A program made the position numbers and the translations under genes. This document shows positions 9,364 through 19,622 of a DNA stretch of 64,000 nucleotides, piece by piece. Location of the stretch: the NCBI GenBank assembly GCA_016711295.1, contig JADJTE010000002.1, positions 62,001-126,000 of the forward strand, written 5' to 3'. This DNA comes from Sphingobacteriales bacterium (lineage in GTDB: Bacteria; Bacteroidota; Bacteroidia; Chitinophagales; UBA2359). Numbering within the stretch: position 1 is the stretch's first letter; each line of letters starts with the position of its first letter. Below the pieces are notes generated by a model. That model searched no databases. It was given only the letters and a program-made list of their open reading frames with translations, and was not told the origin of the DNA.

Positions 9364-10362
9364 TTATTTGATATCGCTTTTTACGGGCGGAGTAGGTTTT
9401 TGTTTGCTGTCGTAGGCATTTACGCTATTGCTTAGGTTCTTAATTTTGTCGGAATGGTTTTGTCCTATCACCGATTTTCGGTCAATATTTGCCATACCTT
9501 CTATTGTCCAGTCGCTTTTGGTTTTTTTGTCGAATCGGCACGTATTGCAGATAAAATTTTCTACTTCGCCGTATTGGTCTTTTCGGGCTGTCACGCGCAA
9601 TACGGTATCGCCTTTGAGCCATAGGGTAGTTTTGCCGCAGCAGCCTGGCGTAGTGCATTTGCGGCTGGCATAGACGGGTTTGGTAAACCAGACGCGGCTG
9701 GTAAATCTAAATGTGCGGTCGGTGAGTGCGCCTACGGGGCATACGTCTATCATATTGCCCGAAAAATCGTTATCGATGGCTTTTTCGATATACGTCGAAA
9801 TTTCGGCATGGTCGCCGCGGTTCATAATGCCATGTACGCGCTCGTCGGTCAGTTGGTCGGCAACAAACACACATCGGAAGCACATGATACAGCGGTTCAT
9901 GTGTAGTTTTATCTTATCTCCAATATCTATTGGCTCAAAAGTGCGGCGTTTAAATTCGTAGCGGGTTTTTACTTTGCCGTGTTCGAAGCTCAAATCTTGG
10001 AGGTGGCACTCTCCTGCTTGGTCGCAGATAGGGCAATCTAAGGGGTGATTGATGAGCAAAAATTCGACCACACCCTCGCGTGCGTCTAATACTTCGGGGC
10101 TGGTGACATTGGCAACTTCCATGCCGTCCATGACATTAGTGCGGCACGACGCTACGAGTTTGGGCATAGGGCGCGGGTCGGCATCAGAGCCTTTGGTCAC
10201 TTTGACCAAGCAGGTGCGGCATTTGCCCCCGCTTCCTTCTAATTTGCTATAATAGCACATGGCAGGGGGCACGAGGTCGCCACCTATCATGCGGGCTGCA
10301 TTGAGAATGGTAGTTCCGGCGGGCACTTCTATGCTGAAACCGTCAATGGTTACTTTGGGCAT
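9364..10362 (-). CDS. nuoG: NADH-quinone oxidoreductase subunit G, short form (complex I)
   Basis: The iron-sulfur subunit of complex I that passes electrons along the peripheral arm. The 332-residue product has an N-terminal [2Fe-2S] ferredoxin domain (MCYYSKLEGSGGKCRTCLVKV), the His-Cys [4Fe-4S] segment NHPLDCPICDQAGECHLQD, a further cluster (MNRCIMCFRCV ... DVCPVGALTD) and the start of a molybdopterin-type 4Fe-4S region (RKCTTPGCCGKTTLW). It stops before the large molybdopterin-oxidoreductase domain, as is common for Bacteroidota NuoG. No other nuo gene is in the window, so it stands outside a nuo operon here or at its edge. Confidence 0.88.
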   Translation of the reverse strand: MPKVTIDGFSIEVPAGTTILNAARMIGGDLVPPAMCYYSKLEGSGGKCRTCLVKVTKGSDADPRPMPKLVASCRTNVMDGMEVANVTSPEVLDAREGVVEFLLINHPLDCPICDQAGECHLQDLSFEHGKVKTRYEFKRRTFEPIDIGDKIKLHMNRCIMCFRCVFVADQLTDERVHGIMNRGDHAEISTYIEKAIDNDFSGNMIDVCPVGALTDRTFRFTSRVWFTKPVYASRKCTTPGCCGKTTLWLKGDTVLRVTARKDQYGEVENFICNTCRFDKKTKSDWTIEGMANIDRKSVIGQNHSDKIKNLSNSVNAYDSKQKPTPPVKSDIK

Positions 10363-10547
10363 GGCAGATTATGAAAGTGACAATTATTATTGTGAGAAAG
10401 GGCTATTTTTGCCCTGATAAGGCAATTTTATCGGGCATATACCCACCCTACGACTCTTACAAAACAGTATTTGTATGGCTTTGGTTGGCTGCTGCTCGAT
10501 TTTGCAGCAAAAATACAACAAAAAGTGCGGTAGCATAGCTTAGGCAC

Positions 10548-10582
10548 AAAAAAGTATGACCATCAATGACGGTCATACTTTT
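10548..10582 (-). terminator. Intrinsic terminator (minus strand)
   Basis: A perfect 12-bp stem AAAAGTATGACC/GGTCATACTTTT with a 9-nt loop. Read on the minus strand it ends in a run of T (A at 10548-10553 on the plus strand), so it closes transcripts coming from the VOC gene. Confidence 0.8.
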
Positions 10583-10618
10583 GGCTACCGAATATTGGCG
10601 AACTCACAGTAAAATAGG

Positions 10619-10741
10619 GTAACTATTTAGGGTATAGGGTTTTGGGTATGGGGTAATGAGCAATACTTATCTAATAATGCCTGACATGGTTGCATATTCG
10701 ATTAGAAATGGCTATTCCCTCCTACAAGGCTAAATAGTTAC
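10619..10741 (+). mobile_element. MITE family 1, copy 2
   Basis: A 123-bp element with perfect 12-bp ends GTAACTATTTAG/CTAAATAGTTAC and a perfect 8-bp target duplication AAAATAGG (10611-10618 and 10742-10749). It is non-coding and has the same core as the copies at 2385, 31087 and 57006. It lies downstream of the VOC gene. Confidence 0.88.
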
Positions 10742-10821
10742 AAAATAGGACTGCAAGTGATGAGCAGACAATTGATTAGGGTGCAGTTTGCCTCACCTAC
10801 CAAAATGCTAAGGTTGCTGCT

Positions 10822-11205
10822 CTATTCCATCGAGTGAAGGGCTACGCGGTTGCCTTCCGAATCAAAAAATATTGCCATATAGCCGTAAGATTCGGCAATG
10901 AGGGTTTTGGGTTGTAGCACTGTGCCGCCCGCTGCTTCTATCCGCGATAGCTCGTCGTCTAAGTCTTTCCCGCGCGAGTTGAAGTATACCAAGGTACCGT
11001 CGGCAGAGGGCTTGTACCATTCGGCGTGGCGCACCAACGCTCCCATAGCACCTGACGCATCAGAAAAAAACGGAAACCAAGCCATGTCGAGGTCGCCCAT
11101 CTCGTGGCGTTCTAACTTGACGTTGAATACTGTTTGGTAAAATGTAATGGCGCGTTCCATGTCTGTTACTGGAACCTCGAACCAACCGACCATATTATAG
11201 TCCAT
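10822..11205 (-). CDS. VOC-family (glyoxalase/dioxygenase-fold) protein
   Basis: A 127-residue single-module vicinal-oxygen-chelate protein. Visible marks are the first beta-alpha-beta unit (VGWFEVPVTDMERAITFYQ, V..VKLERHEMGDLDMAWF) and the second unit ending in YMAIFFDSEGNRVALHSM, where the usual Glu/His metal ligands of the fold would lie. Family members range from glyoxalase I to antibiotic-resistance proteins and many with unknown substrate, so no reaction is assigned. A TACCTTTG -7 element lies at 11246-11253 on the minus strand. Confidence 0.85.
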   Translation of the reverse strand: MDYNMVGWFEVPVTDMERAITFYQTVFNVKLERHEMGDLDMAWFPFFSDASGAMGALVRHAEWYKPSADGTLVYFNSRGKDLDDELSRIEAAGGTVLQPKTLIAESYGYMAIFFDSEGNRVALHSME

Positions 11206-11494
11206 AATAGAAAGTTATTTAGGTGAAACATTTAGTATTATAAAGCAAAGGTACAAACTTTTTGCCAAATAAAAATGCTTTGTGCGGTTTTTTTTAGTAA
11301 AAATTTTATTCTCGCTATTCTAATGGCAGATATGGACCTAAAAACGCTATGAACATGTGTGTCTGTACTCTAATTGCTTGCTTGAATTACCCCAAAATAT
11401 AGGGCATGACATCAGAAATAGGCTAATCAGAGGCAACCCGAAACCCTTTAAAGTTGTTCTTACTTAATGAACCATAAAACATCAAAATTTTATC

Positions 11495-12244
11495 ATGAGA
11501 ACCCTTACCATTTGTCTTGTATGGCTGCTGGGTAATACTGCCCTGCTTGCCTGCTCCTTTATTCCATCACCGTTTTGTGCAACTGCGAGTGACTTTCCTA
11601 CTGCTGTTATTGTACGCGGAAAAATAGTGGCTAAATTTCCAAATGGCATTGATTTACAGGTACTTAATACTTACCGAGGAGACTTGGCTACACAAAGTAC
11701 CATCACCATTTGGGACGGTCCCGACATCGATTGCAACGGCACCTTCACGGCTCATGCCACCGATTTAGGCGCATTGGATAGTACGGTATTGCTACTGCTG
11801 CCCCAAATCGATTCTTTGGAATTGAGTTGGGACGTAATAGGGGATTATCGATGCCTAACCAATTTTTTCATCTATACCCATGCCTTGCCACAAATAGGTA
11901 ATGATATAGTAGGTGATATTAATGGCGGTTGGCAGAGCTTGCCCGTAGCCGACCTAACGGCTGTCCTAAGTCAATGCACTAACGATATTAATACCCATGT
12001 CCAAAGCCCAAGCAATGCCCTGCCTGTTATGAACATCAGCTACTTTAACCATCAGCTACAATTACAAGCAGCCATACCCGATGCAACATTAGCACTATAT
12101 ACCATTAGCGGACAAAAAGTATATCAGCAAGCCGTCAATAGCCAACAATTGGCATACCCACTGCCCGCGTTGAGTAGCGGTATGTATATTGCCTTGCTAA
12201 GAACTGCGCAGAGTCGGTATAGTAAAAAAATAATAGTAAACTAA
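11495..12244 (+). CDS. Secreted protein with C-terminal T9SS sorting domain
   Basis: A 249-residue product with a signal peptide (TICLVWLLGNTALLACS), a Cys-containing beta-rich domain (residues about 30-165; IVRGKIVAKFPNGIDLQVLNTYRG resembles the NTR/TIMP-like surface of small secreted domains), and a type A T9SS signal at residues about 180-249: ALYTISGQKVYQQAV, LPALSSGMYIALLRT and the final KKIIVN. It is therefore expected to cross the outer membrane through T9SS and be attached to the cell or released. The function of the N-terminal domain is unknown. Confidence 0.8.
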   Translation: MRTLTICLVWLLGNTALLACSFIPSPFCATASDFPTAVIVRGKIVAKFPNGIDLQVLNTYRGDLATQSTITIWDGPDIDCNGTFTAHATDLGALDSTVLLLLPQIDSLELSWDVIGDYRCLTNFFIYTHALPQIGNDIVGDINGGWQSLPVADLTAVLSQCTNDINTHVQSPSNALPVMNISYFNHQLQLQAAIPDATLALYTISGQKVYQQAVNSQQLAYPLPALSSGMYIALLRTAQSRYSKKIIVN

Positions 12245-12314
12245 AAACGGCGCAAACTTCGAGCAGTCCTAAAAAGGGCAATAGTGCCCGTCAAAACCTC
12301 GTTTTTTGAGTATC

Positions 12315-14355
12315 TCAATATCGCAATAGGTTAATGCTCATTTGTCGCGCATTAGGGCGATATTTGGTAAAATCGGTATTATTAACACTACCGTCCATAG
12401 TTAGGTCGGCAGCGTTGTAGGTATTTGTCTGCCATGTATTGGCGGCGTAGCTATTATAGTCAGTATAATTGATAACGCCATCGGCAAATACATCACCTGC
12501 ATAGAGCATATATAATCCGTTGCTCAGAACTTGTTGTTCTATACCTGCTGCTTGGGTCTGGGCTGTTGTAAAGTCGTATAATGGGTTTTGGGGCAATACG
12601 GTTTGGGCGGTAAGTACTGCCAAGTGGTTGCGGGGGCGCACTGCTATTCGGTAAGACTTACAAGGCTGTGTAAGGGCAAATTCAATGCCGTTGCGCACTC
12701 CGTCGGTATCGGTAATAAGCCCGTCGGCGTGTAATAATCCTGCTTTTTGTGCCAACAAACTCGTGTCGGCAGCGTCGCGCAGCTCGACCAATACCCAGTC
12801 AGTTACGGAGTCGGGCAAGTCGGCAGGGGCGTTTATTTGTTCTGTACCTACATAATACCAAGGCGCGGCATTAAAGGGCTGTGTGGTGGGAAGTAGGTTG
12901 TTTAGTAGCAGGTTGGTGCGCATTTCGTTTCGCGTTGCTACATAACTTCCTTTGTAATCACGCGCACCTCAAATTCTCTGTCTATGTTTTGGGGCAGATT
13001 GGGGGCTAAAATGGCATGTGGTACGTCGGGAGAAGCGGCAGAGGCGGTGCGCAAATGCCGCTCGCCTGCATTGACGTAGTAAGAAGCGGCGATCGAAGCG
13101 GTATAATTGGCAGATGTAGGTTCGGGTGTATGATACCAATCGCCTTGGGCGCGAGAAGGGTTTAGGTCGAGCAAGATAAAGCCGTGGTCGGTAAGGTTGA
13201 GGTATTTTACGTGGTCGTTGGACAATTGGAGCAGGTTTTCGCCTATCGGAAACGGAAAATTGGCAGTTGTAACGCTTGGCGTTATCATCTCTATGCCCAC
13301 CGAGCCAGCACCAGTATCTTCGTTATAGCTACTGTTGTAGGGCAAATCATTTGCCCACGACGAGTGTATATCGCCTGTTACAACTACTATATTTTGTATA
13401 TTGTTACTCATAATATGGCTATATAGGCGTTGTCTTTCGGCGGGGTAGCCGTCCCATTGGTCGCCGCTTACAGCTATGCCCAATAGTTCCATAGGAGCCA
13501 TCATTACCTGCTGCCCGATAAAATGCGTTGTGGGTCGCTCACGGGTTCGGGTTGCCTGATGGGTTGCCACTCCAAATAAGCTTGTATGCCATTGGCTTTG
13601 CGCGTTGCCCAAGGTCCTTCTGTGGCGGTATCGTGGTTTTGTGCCCCGTCCGCCCAGGAGTCGTTGCAAGTTTCGTGGGCGTCCCAAACGGAGATGAAAG
13701 GAAAATTTTGGTGCAGGCGCATCAAGTCGGGGTCGCGTTTATATTGGCTATGTCGGGTACGGTAGTCGGCAAGCGTTGTTATTTCGAGGTTGGGTTCGTG
13801 AGGGCGCACGCCGCCCAGAATGCTGCTCGATGAATATTCGTAGATATAATCGCCTAAGTGAATGACGGCATCTACATCATTGCGATTTACAAGGCGTTCG
13901 TATGCCAAAAAGTAGCCCCCCGAATAGTTGGCACATGACACAACCGCCAAGCGCACGTTATTAATAGCTCCTATTGGAGTGGTTTTGGTGCGCCCTGTTA
14001 AGGAGTACTTGTCGTAGGCAGAAAATCGGTAGTAATAATAGGTAGCTGCCTGTAGTCCATCGGCATCGATGTGCAGCGTATAATCGTGGGCGGCTTGGGC
14101 ATAGGTATTGTCCTCGCGCACGATATTTTGAAAAGTCGTGTCGGTAGCTACTTGCCAACATACGCTAATCGAATCGGGACTGCTGCCCGTAGGGGGTGTT
14201 ATGCGCGTCCATAATATAACACGGTCGCTCATGGGGTCGCCCGAGGCTACACCGTGATAAAACGGAGCTAAGGCAGCTTGGTAGGGTTGGGCATGAGCAT
14301 TATTCATCGCCAATAGCCCCGCTAAGAGGGCAATTAGGGTAATTTTTGGGTTCAT
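12315..14355 (-). pseudogene. PhoD-like alkaline phosphatase with dockerin-like C-terminal domain (frameshifts plus internal deletion)
   Basis: The gene starts at ATG 14355 (signal peptide ITLIALLAGLLAMNNAHA). The PhoD N-domain and catalytic core follow: HGVASGDPMSDRVILWTR, VVSCANYSGG, HLGDYIYEY and VWDAHETCNDSW. At about 13515-13530 the frame changes and DPQRI is joined directly to IGQQVMMAP. Family members carry about 60 residues between these, including an LDTR-like metal region, so about 180 bp appear lost. The core then resumes (DQWDGYPAERQRL, VVTGDIHSSWANDLP). A second frame change near 12950 leads to a C-terminal domain (DWVLVELRDAADTSL, AVRPRNHLAVL) ending in dockerin-like repeats (GDVFADGVINYTDYN, TMDGSVNNTDFTKY). 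As read, it cannot make an active enzyme. Confidence 0.8.
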
Positions 14356-14558
14356 ATAGCAACGGTAAGTTTTTAGATGATAGATAGAAAATGCCAATAA
14401 TTGGAGTAACTAATGCTTGCATATCCTATCAAACGCCAAAATAAGACTTTCTGTGCATATCTGAACATTTTTCGCCATTTTCAGCCTGATGGCCTATTCT
14501 TATCTGCCATAGCCAAAGGGACAGAACGGAACGGATAGAATGATTACCCTAAATCTTC

Positions 14559-16955
14559 TTAGCGCACAATAGCTATCTTAGTCACCTGATGCTGCACACC
14601 CGTAGGGTCGGACGAAAAGACTAAATAAATACCCGATGCAGCGGGGCTGCCCGTATAATCTTTGCCATTCCAAATAGCCTGCCCGCCCAAAGAGCGGGTT
14701 TCATAGACCAAATTGCCTGCTACGTCCGTAATTTTTACTATTGCGTCTTGCGGCAATCCCTTTATTGCAATGTCGCCCGCATAGTCGGGGCGCACGGGAT
14801 TGGGATAAACCACTACTTCGCCATGCCCTGCCTCGCCCGCTATCGCATCGCTTTTATAGGCGATAATGCCTTGATTAGTGGCAATATACACCATGCCGCT
14901 TTGGTCGTCTATGGCTACGTGGGTGATATAATTCGAAAGCAAGGGGCTGTTTTGGGTAGTAAAATGGTGAATGGTCTTAGTGCCATCGGGCGAAAACAGC
15001 CATAGACCGCTTGCCGTACCTACCCATTTGCGATTGGCGGCATCTACGGCAATGCTTGTCACACGCTCGTTTTGCAACAGATAAGCACCTAAGCCGTCTT
15101 GTTCTATATAAGGACGAAAGGCGTCGCAGCCCGTAGTCAATACGCTGTATGGGCAGTGATAGACTGCTATGCCATCATCAGTACCTACCCAAATATAGCC
15201 GTCTCGGTCTTTGGCAATGGCATAGAAGGCATTGCCCGGCAAATTGCCTTTGCCCTCGCCTGCGGTCAATATGCGATAATCGGCAGCCGATACGTTGTGT
15301 GTGGCGGTACTATTGTCGATATAATTAGCGGGGTCAAATACTAATATGCCCGCGTGTATTTGCAGCATCCATACTTGTCCTAAGTCATCAACAGCTATTT
15401 CGCTAAATCGGTTGGATTCGCCCGACTGTACTTGGGCAAAGCGAAACGATTTAAAATCGCCATCGGCTTGGCGTAGCATCAAGGGCGCGGGCGACAAAAT
15501 GCCCGACATCCAGATATTGCCTGCGTCGTCGGTCTGTATTGCGGCGATGCGCACGGCTTCGTCTTCGGGTAGGTTTTGCAAGGGGCGCAATTGCGGGCTT
15601 AGGTCGGTGATGAGGTTTTGGCTCACGTCGAGCTGCAATAGTCCATCGTATAGAGTGCCCAAAAACACGCGGTCGGGGTTGGCAGCATCAAAGGCGATAC
15701 TCAGTACATTGGGTTTGTCGGGCATAGTTGGCACGCTATATTGGTTGAAAGTTTGCCATTCGCCCTCTTTGAGCCGCCACGCGCCTTCATAATTTTCGCC
15801 CGTAGAGTTGGCTGCCCCATCAAATTTGTGGTCGGCATTGCCCGCTGCTACCCATAACTCGCCTTGGCGGTGGTAGAGCCTGAATCCTGCATTAGAACGA
15901 GGCGTTACGGGGTGTATCGTTTCTGTCCAGCCCTCTTTATGTCGGCGCAGTAGCGATTCCCATTCATCGGCTATCCAATAATCGCCTTGCTCGTCGGCTA
16001 TTATGTCGGTGGGCTGTGGCATATAGAACCCATCGATATATGATACTTCGCCCGTAGCCGTGATAACGGCAATGCGCCCGCCATTATTGGAGCGTTGTAC
16101 TACCATCAATCGGTCGGTAGCGGGGCGCAGTGCTTTGATGGTATAGCCCGCGTCGTTCAGTACCAAATCCCAAGTGCCGTCAGTTTGTCGGCGATATAAT
16201 TGGTTGTCTGCTATTTCGGCATAGAGTTGCCCATTGAGATAGGCAGCATTCCATACTACTTGATTGGGTGTAAGTTGCGGGTCGAGTTGCCAATTGTTAT
16301 AGTTCCATAGGTCGGTATTGCGGTTGGCGTTAAGCAAACCATTAGGCGTAGCTGCAACAATTTCGTCGGCATTGATAGCTACCTGATAGACGGGTACGCG
16401 TTCGCCACCCGCGCCGATAATATAGGTATCTTTCACTTCGCGGGCTTGCAAATCGAGTACGATAATGCCGATATTAGTGGCTAAATAAACATTACTTTCA
16501 TGGGTCGTAAGCGAATTGACGCTTATTGTCGTACCTATATCGGCGTTTTGCAGGTCTCTAAAATTGGTAATTTTGCCATTTTTATAAAAATCGATATTAT
16601 TATTGGCATACAAAATCATCAATTGTTCGGATAGCGGGTCGTAAGCCAAATATTTGATATTGAGGTCGCTAAATCCATCTACTTTTGTGTACGTAACTAT
16701 TTCGCTGCTTTGTTTGTCATAGCTATACAAGGCGGCATCTGTGCCCACATAAATGAGTTGCCCTGCTTGCGCAAGCGTTTTAGCTGCTATATAACATTGG
16801 TGGCTTTGCCATTGTCCCATGCGTATAGGGTTAGTGGTTTGGGCTTGCAGAAACGAGGGCGCGATAAGCCCCCAAGCAGTATAGCACAACAAGACGGCAA
16901 ATAGGCGGCGGCAGGCAAGTATGCAAGCATGATTGCCCGATAGGGATAAACGCAT
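14559..16955 (-). CDS. porZ: PorZ-like T9SS surface protein with two beta-propellers
   Basis: PorZ is an outer-surface component of the type IX secretion attachment complex that handles anionic LPS for cargo anchoring. From ATG 16955 the product is about 798 residues: a signal peptide (LFAVLLCYTAWGLIAPSFLQAQ), an N-terminal propeller beginning MGQWQSHQCYIAAKTLAQAGQLIYVGT, a long two-component-regulator-like propeller with many WVGTDDGIAVY and IWMSGILS blades, and a C-terminal domain (VVVYPNPVRPDYAG, GIYLVFSSDPTG, VTKIAIVR) of the T9SS/FlgD-like type. An earlier in-frame ATG at 17024 would add 23 residues in front of the signal, which is less natural. An intrinsic terminator separates it from the upstream epimerase gene. 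Confidence 0.8.
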   Translation of the reverse strand: MRLSLSGNHACILACRRLFAVLLCYTAWGLIAPSFLQAQTTNPIRMGQWQSHQCYIAAKTLAQAGQLIYVGTDAALYSYDKQSSEIVTYTKVDGFSDLNIKYLAYDPLSEQLMILYANNNIDFYKNGKITNFRDLQNADIGTTISVNSLTTHESNVYLATNIGIIVLDLQAREVKDTYIIGAGGERVPVYQVAINADEIVAATPNGLLNANRNTDLWNYNNWQLDPQLTPNQVVWNAAYLNGQLYAEIADNQLYRRQTDGTWDLVLNDAGYTIKALRPATDRLMVVQRSNNGGRIAVITATGEVSYIDGFYMPQPTDIIADEQGDYWIADEWESLLRRHKEGWTETIHPVTPRSNAGFRLYHRQGELWVAAGNADHKFDGAANSTGENYEGAWRLKEGEWQTFNQYSVPTMPDKPNVLSIAFDAANPDRVFLGTLYDGLLQLDVSQNLITDLSPQLRPLQNLPEDEAVRIAAIQTDDAGNIWMSGILSPAPLMLRQADGDFKSFRFAQVQSGESNRFSEIAVDDLGQVWMLQIHAGILVFDPANYIDNSTATHNVSAADYRILTAGEGKGNLPGNAFYAIAKDRDGYIWVGTDDGIAVYHCPYSVLTTGCDAFRPYIEQDGLGAYLLQNERVTSIAVDAANRKWVGTASGLWLFSPDGTKTIHHFTTQNSPLLSNYITHVAIDDQSGMVYIATNQGIIAYKSDAIAGEAGHGEVVVYPNPVRPDYAGDIAIKGLPQDAIVKITDVAGNLVYETRSLGGQAIWNGKDYTGSPAASGIYLVFSSDPTGVQHQVTKIAIVR

Positions 16956-17053
16956 GAAAAAAACTACAATGTTTATTGACAAGTGATTTATTAAAGCGGA
17001 ATAGAACTGTTTAAACAGCTCCAAGATGGGTATTGGGGCGAGGTATAAAACGC

Positions 17054-17080
17054 AAAAAACGGCGGTTAGGTTGCCGCCGT
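17054..17080 (-). terminator. Intrinsic terminator after the epimerase gene
   Basis: On the minus strand, ACGGCGG and CCGCCGT pair around an 8-nt loop and are followed by six T (A at 17054-17059 on the plus strand). Confidence 0.85.
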
Positions 17081-17138
17081 AGTTGGGTTATATTATATTG
17101 GTAGCGGTTTGCCGATGCGCCAATCGCGTTTTTTGGGG

Positions 17139-18077
17139 CTATTTTGCATCTCTCAATGCCTTTACAATACGGCTGATGCCTTCGGATAGCGGTATGTGAG
17201 CTTGTTGCAATAGCAGGCTGCGCATACGGTCTATTTGTGGCACGCGGCGGCTCATTTCGCCCTCTTTGCGCGGCGGGATATGTATGACAGGCGATTTCGA
17301 CCCGCATACGTCGATAATAGTTTGTGCCAATTGCAAGACGCTCGTTTCCGTATCATTGCCTATATTGACCACTGCATTGACAAAATGTTGCTCGTAAAAA
17401 GCGCGGGTAGTCGCTTCTATATGGTCGTCGATATAACAAAAAGTACGGCTTTGGCTGCCGTCGCCGTGTATAGTAATGGCTTGGTCGGCTAAGGCGGCTT
17501 CGATAAAACGCGCCACGACAAAATCGGGGCTTTGTTTTGGTCCGTAGGTATTAAAAAATCGGAATATCGTAAAATCTAAGCCGTATTCTTGGTGGTAAGA
17601 GCGGCAGAATGATTCGCCTACGTTTTTGACTACTGCGTATGGCAAGCGCGAGTTGAGCGGTGTGCCGATTTCGTCTTGTGGATAGCTCACCGACTCGCCA
17701 TATACTTCCGATGACGAGGCGTAAAATACGCGCTGTACGCCCGTATTTTTTGACAGTTCTAATACGTTTTTGATGCCTTGTATGTCGTTTAGCACCATTA
17801 CGGGATAGCTCAATGTGCGCTGTACGCCCACTACGGCGGCATAGTGAAACACAAAATCGAAACGGCAGGCGCACATCAGCGCGGCAATGTCGGGATATTG
17901 GTTGACATCGCACTTCACGAATTTCCAATTTTTATGGCGCGGGTCGGGCAATTTAGCCATATCGCCCGTCAGTAGGCTGTCTGCTATTACGATGTAGTTG
18001 TTGGGGTCTTGCACGAGGCGGTCAGCCAGCGAAGAGCCGATAAATCCGGCACCGCCGGTAATAAGTATATTGGGCAT
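17139..18077 (-). CDS. NAD-dependent nucleotide-sugar epimerase/dehydratase (extended SDR)
   Basis: A 312-residue extended short-chain dehydrogenase. It has the Rossmann motif GGAGFIGS at residues 7-14, HYAAVVGVQRTL, the catalytic S-x-Y-x-x-x-K set (YASSSEVYGES, LPYAVVKN), and the nucleotide-sugar contact region FRFFNTYGPKQSPDFVVARF. It most resembles the UDP-glucuronate decarboxylase/dTDP-glucose dehydratase branch, so its likely role is making an activated sugar for surface polysaccharide; the exact substrate cannot be decided. It lies 46 bp from accC on the same strand. Confidence 0.85.
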   Translation of the reverse strand: MPNILITGGAGFIGSSLADRLVQDPNNYIVIADSLLTGDMAKLPDPRHKNWKFVKCDVNQYPDIAALMCACRFDFVFHYAAVVGVQRTLSYPVMVLNDIQGIKNVLELSKNTGVQRVFYASSSEVYGESVSYPQDEIGTPLNSRLPYAVVKNVGESFCRSYHQEYGLDFTIFRFFNTYGPKQSPDFVVARFIEAALADQAITIHGDGSQSRTFCYIDDHIEATTRAFYEQHFVNAVVNIGNDTETSVLQLAQTIIDVCGSKSPVIHIPPRKEGEMSRRVPQIDRMRSLLLQQAHIPLSEGISRIVKALRDAK

Positions 18078-18122
18078 GGAAATGAAAAAAGGCGCAAGGC
18101 TATATATTCGGGGTATCGCGCT

Positions 18123-19458
18123 TTACCACTCGAAACTCTCTAAGAAAGCGGTCGTAAAATTACCGCTTCTAAACTGTTCGTTGCGCATTAGCTTGGCGTG
18201 AAAAGGTAGCGTTGTTTTAATACCTGTTATAATAAATTCGTCTAAGGCACGCTGCATTTTGGCGATGCTTTCTTCGCGGGTAGCAGCTCTTACGATGACT
18301 TTTGCGAGCATCGAATCGTAGTAAGGCGGAACGGTATAGCCTGCAAAAATATGGGTATCGACCCTTACACCGTGTCCTTTGGGTGTATGTAGCTCGATAA
18401 TTTTGCCGGGGCAGGGTCTAAAATTGTCCCAGGGGTCTTCGGCATTGATACGACATTCTAAGGCATGAAACTTGGGCAAGTACGATTTGCCCGAAATATG
18501 CGTACCCGCCGCAATTTTGATTTGTTCTTTGATGAGGTCAAAATCCATAATTTCTTCGGTCACGGTATGCTCTACTTGAATGCGGGTATTCATTTCCATG
18601 AAGTAGAAATTTTTGTATTTATCTACCAAAAATTCGATAGTGCCCACGCTCTCGTAATTGATAGCGGAGGCGGCTTTTACGGCGGCATCGCCCATTTTTT
18701 TGCGCAATTTTTCGTCTAAAAACGGAGATGGGGCTTCTTCGACCAATTTTTGGTGTCGGCGTTGAATGCTACAATCGCGCTCTGATAAGTGGCATACCTT
18801 GCCGTATTGGTCGCCTGCTATTTGTATTTCAATATGACGAGGTTCTTCGATGTATTTTTCGATATAAATGCCGTCGTTGCCGAAAGCGTTGCGTGCTTCG
18901 TTGCGGGCATTATCCCAGTTTTGTTCAAACGTTTTTTCTTCCCAAACGATGCGCATACCTTTTCCGCCTCCGCCTGCTGTGGCTTTTAGTATAATTGGGT
19001 AGCCTATGTCTTTGGCAAGGCTTTTGGCTTCGGCAAGGTCATTATACCAAGCCGTCCGACCCCGGAATAACGGGCACACCCGCTCGGCGCATGGTGGTTT
19101 TGGCAGTTATTTTATCGCCCATTGCCTGTATCATATCGGCGGTGGGTCCTATAAATTTGATACTGTGAGCGTTGCATATTTCCGAAAAAGCGGCGTTTTC
19201 TGCCAGAAAGCCGTAGCCTGGGTGTATAGCATCGGCGTTGGTAATTTCGGCAGCGGTCATTATAGCGGGTATATTGAGGTAGGATTGCGCACTTTTGGGC
19301 GGTCCGATGCAAATGGCTTCATCAGCAAAACGCACGTGTAGGCTGTCTTTGTCGGCAGTAGAATAGACAGCTACCGTTTTGATGCCCATTTCTTTACAAG
19401 TACGTATGACGCGCAAGGCTATTTCGCCGCGATTGGCAATGAGTATTTTTTTGAACAT
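18123..19458 (-). CDS. accC: Acetyl-CoA carboxylase biotin carboxylase subunit (one frameshift)
   Basis: AccC carboxylates biotin on AccB using ATP and bicarbonate, the first step of fatty-acid synthesis. From ATG 19458 the frame gives MFKKILIANRGEIALRVIRT, HPGYGFLAENAAFSE and VPVIPGSDG. The frame changes near 19045-19055 and resumes with KATAGGGGKGMRIVW (ATP-grasp loop), HIEIQIAGD, HLSERDCSIQRRHQK and EMNTRIQVEHTVTE (catalytic Glu/Arg/Glu region), ending at about 445 residues, the family length. Loss or gain of one base near GGTATAATGACC is enough to explain the break. In an essential gene this is most likely a consensus error. accB lies directly upstream. Confidence 0.93.
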
Positions 19459-19622
19459 AGAACGAAGTATGTGTGTGTCTATACACAAAGCGAATTTTAT
19501 CGCTCGTGTTGCTGTATGCGGTGAATAGGTGTTAGATTGAGTAGCCCAATTAACGCAGGCATAGCTGCGCGGGCTGTCGCCCAATAGTTGGCAGCATAGC
19601 CCCGATGAGTAGTAGATAGATA

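Noticed and set aside
15346..15792. Plus-strand open frame inside porZ
   Set aside because: The minus strand carries a continuous, recognisable PorZ protein here; the opposite frame has no domain or signal.
16698..16712. GTAACTATTT inside porZ as another MITE end
   Set aside because: It is within the continuous PorZ coding frame, has no partner end and no flanking duplication.
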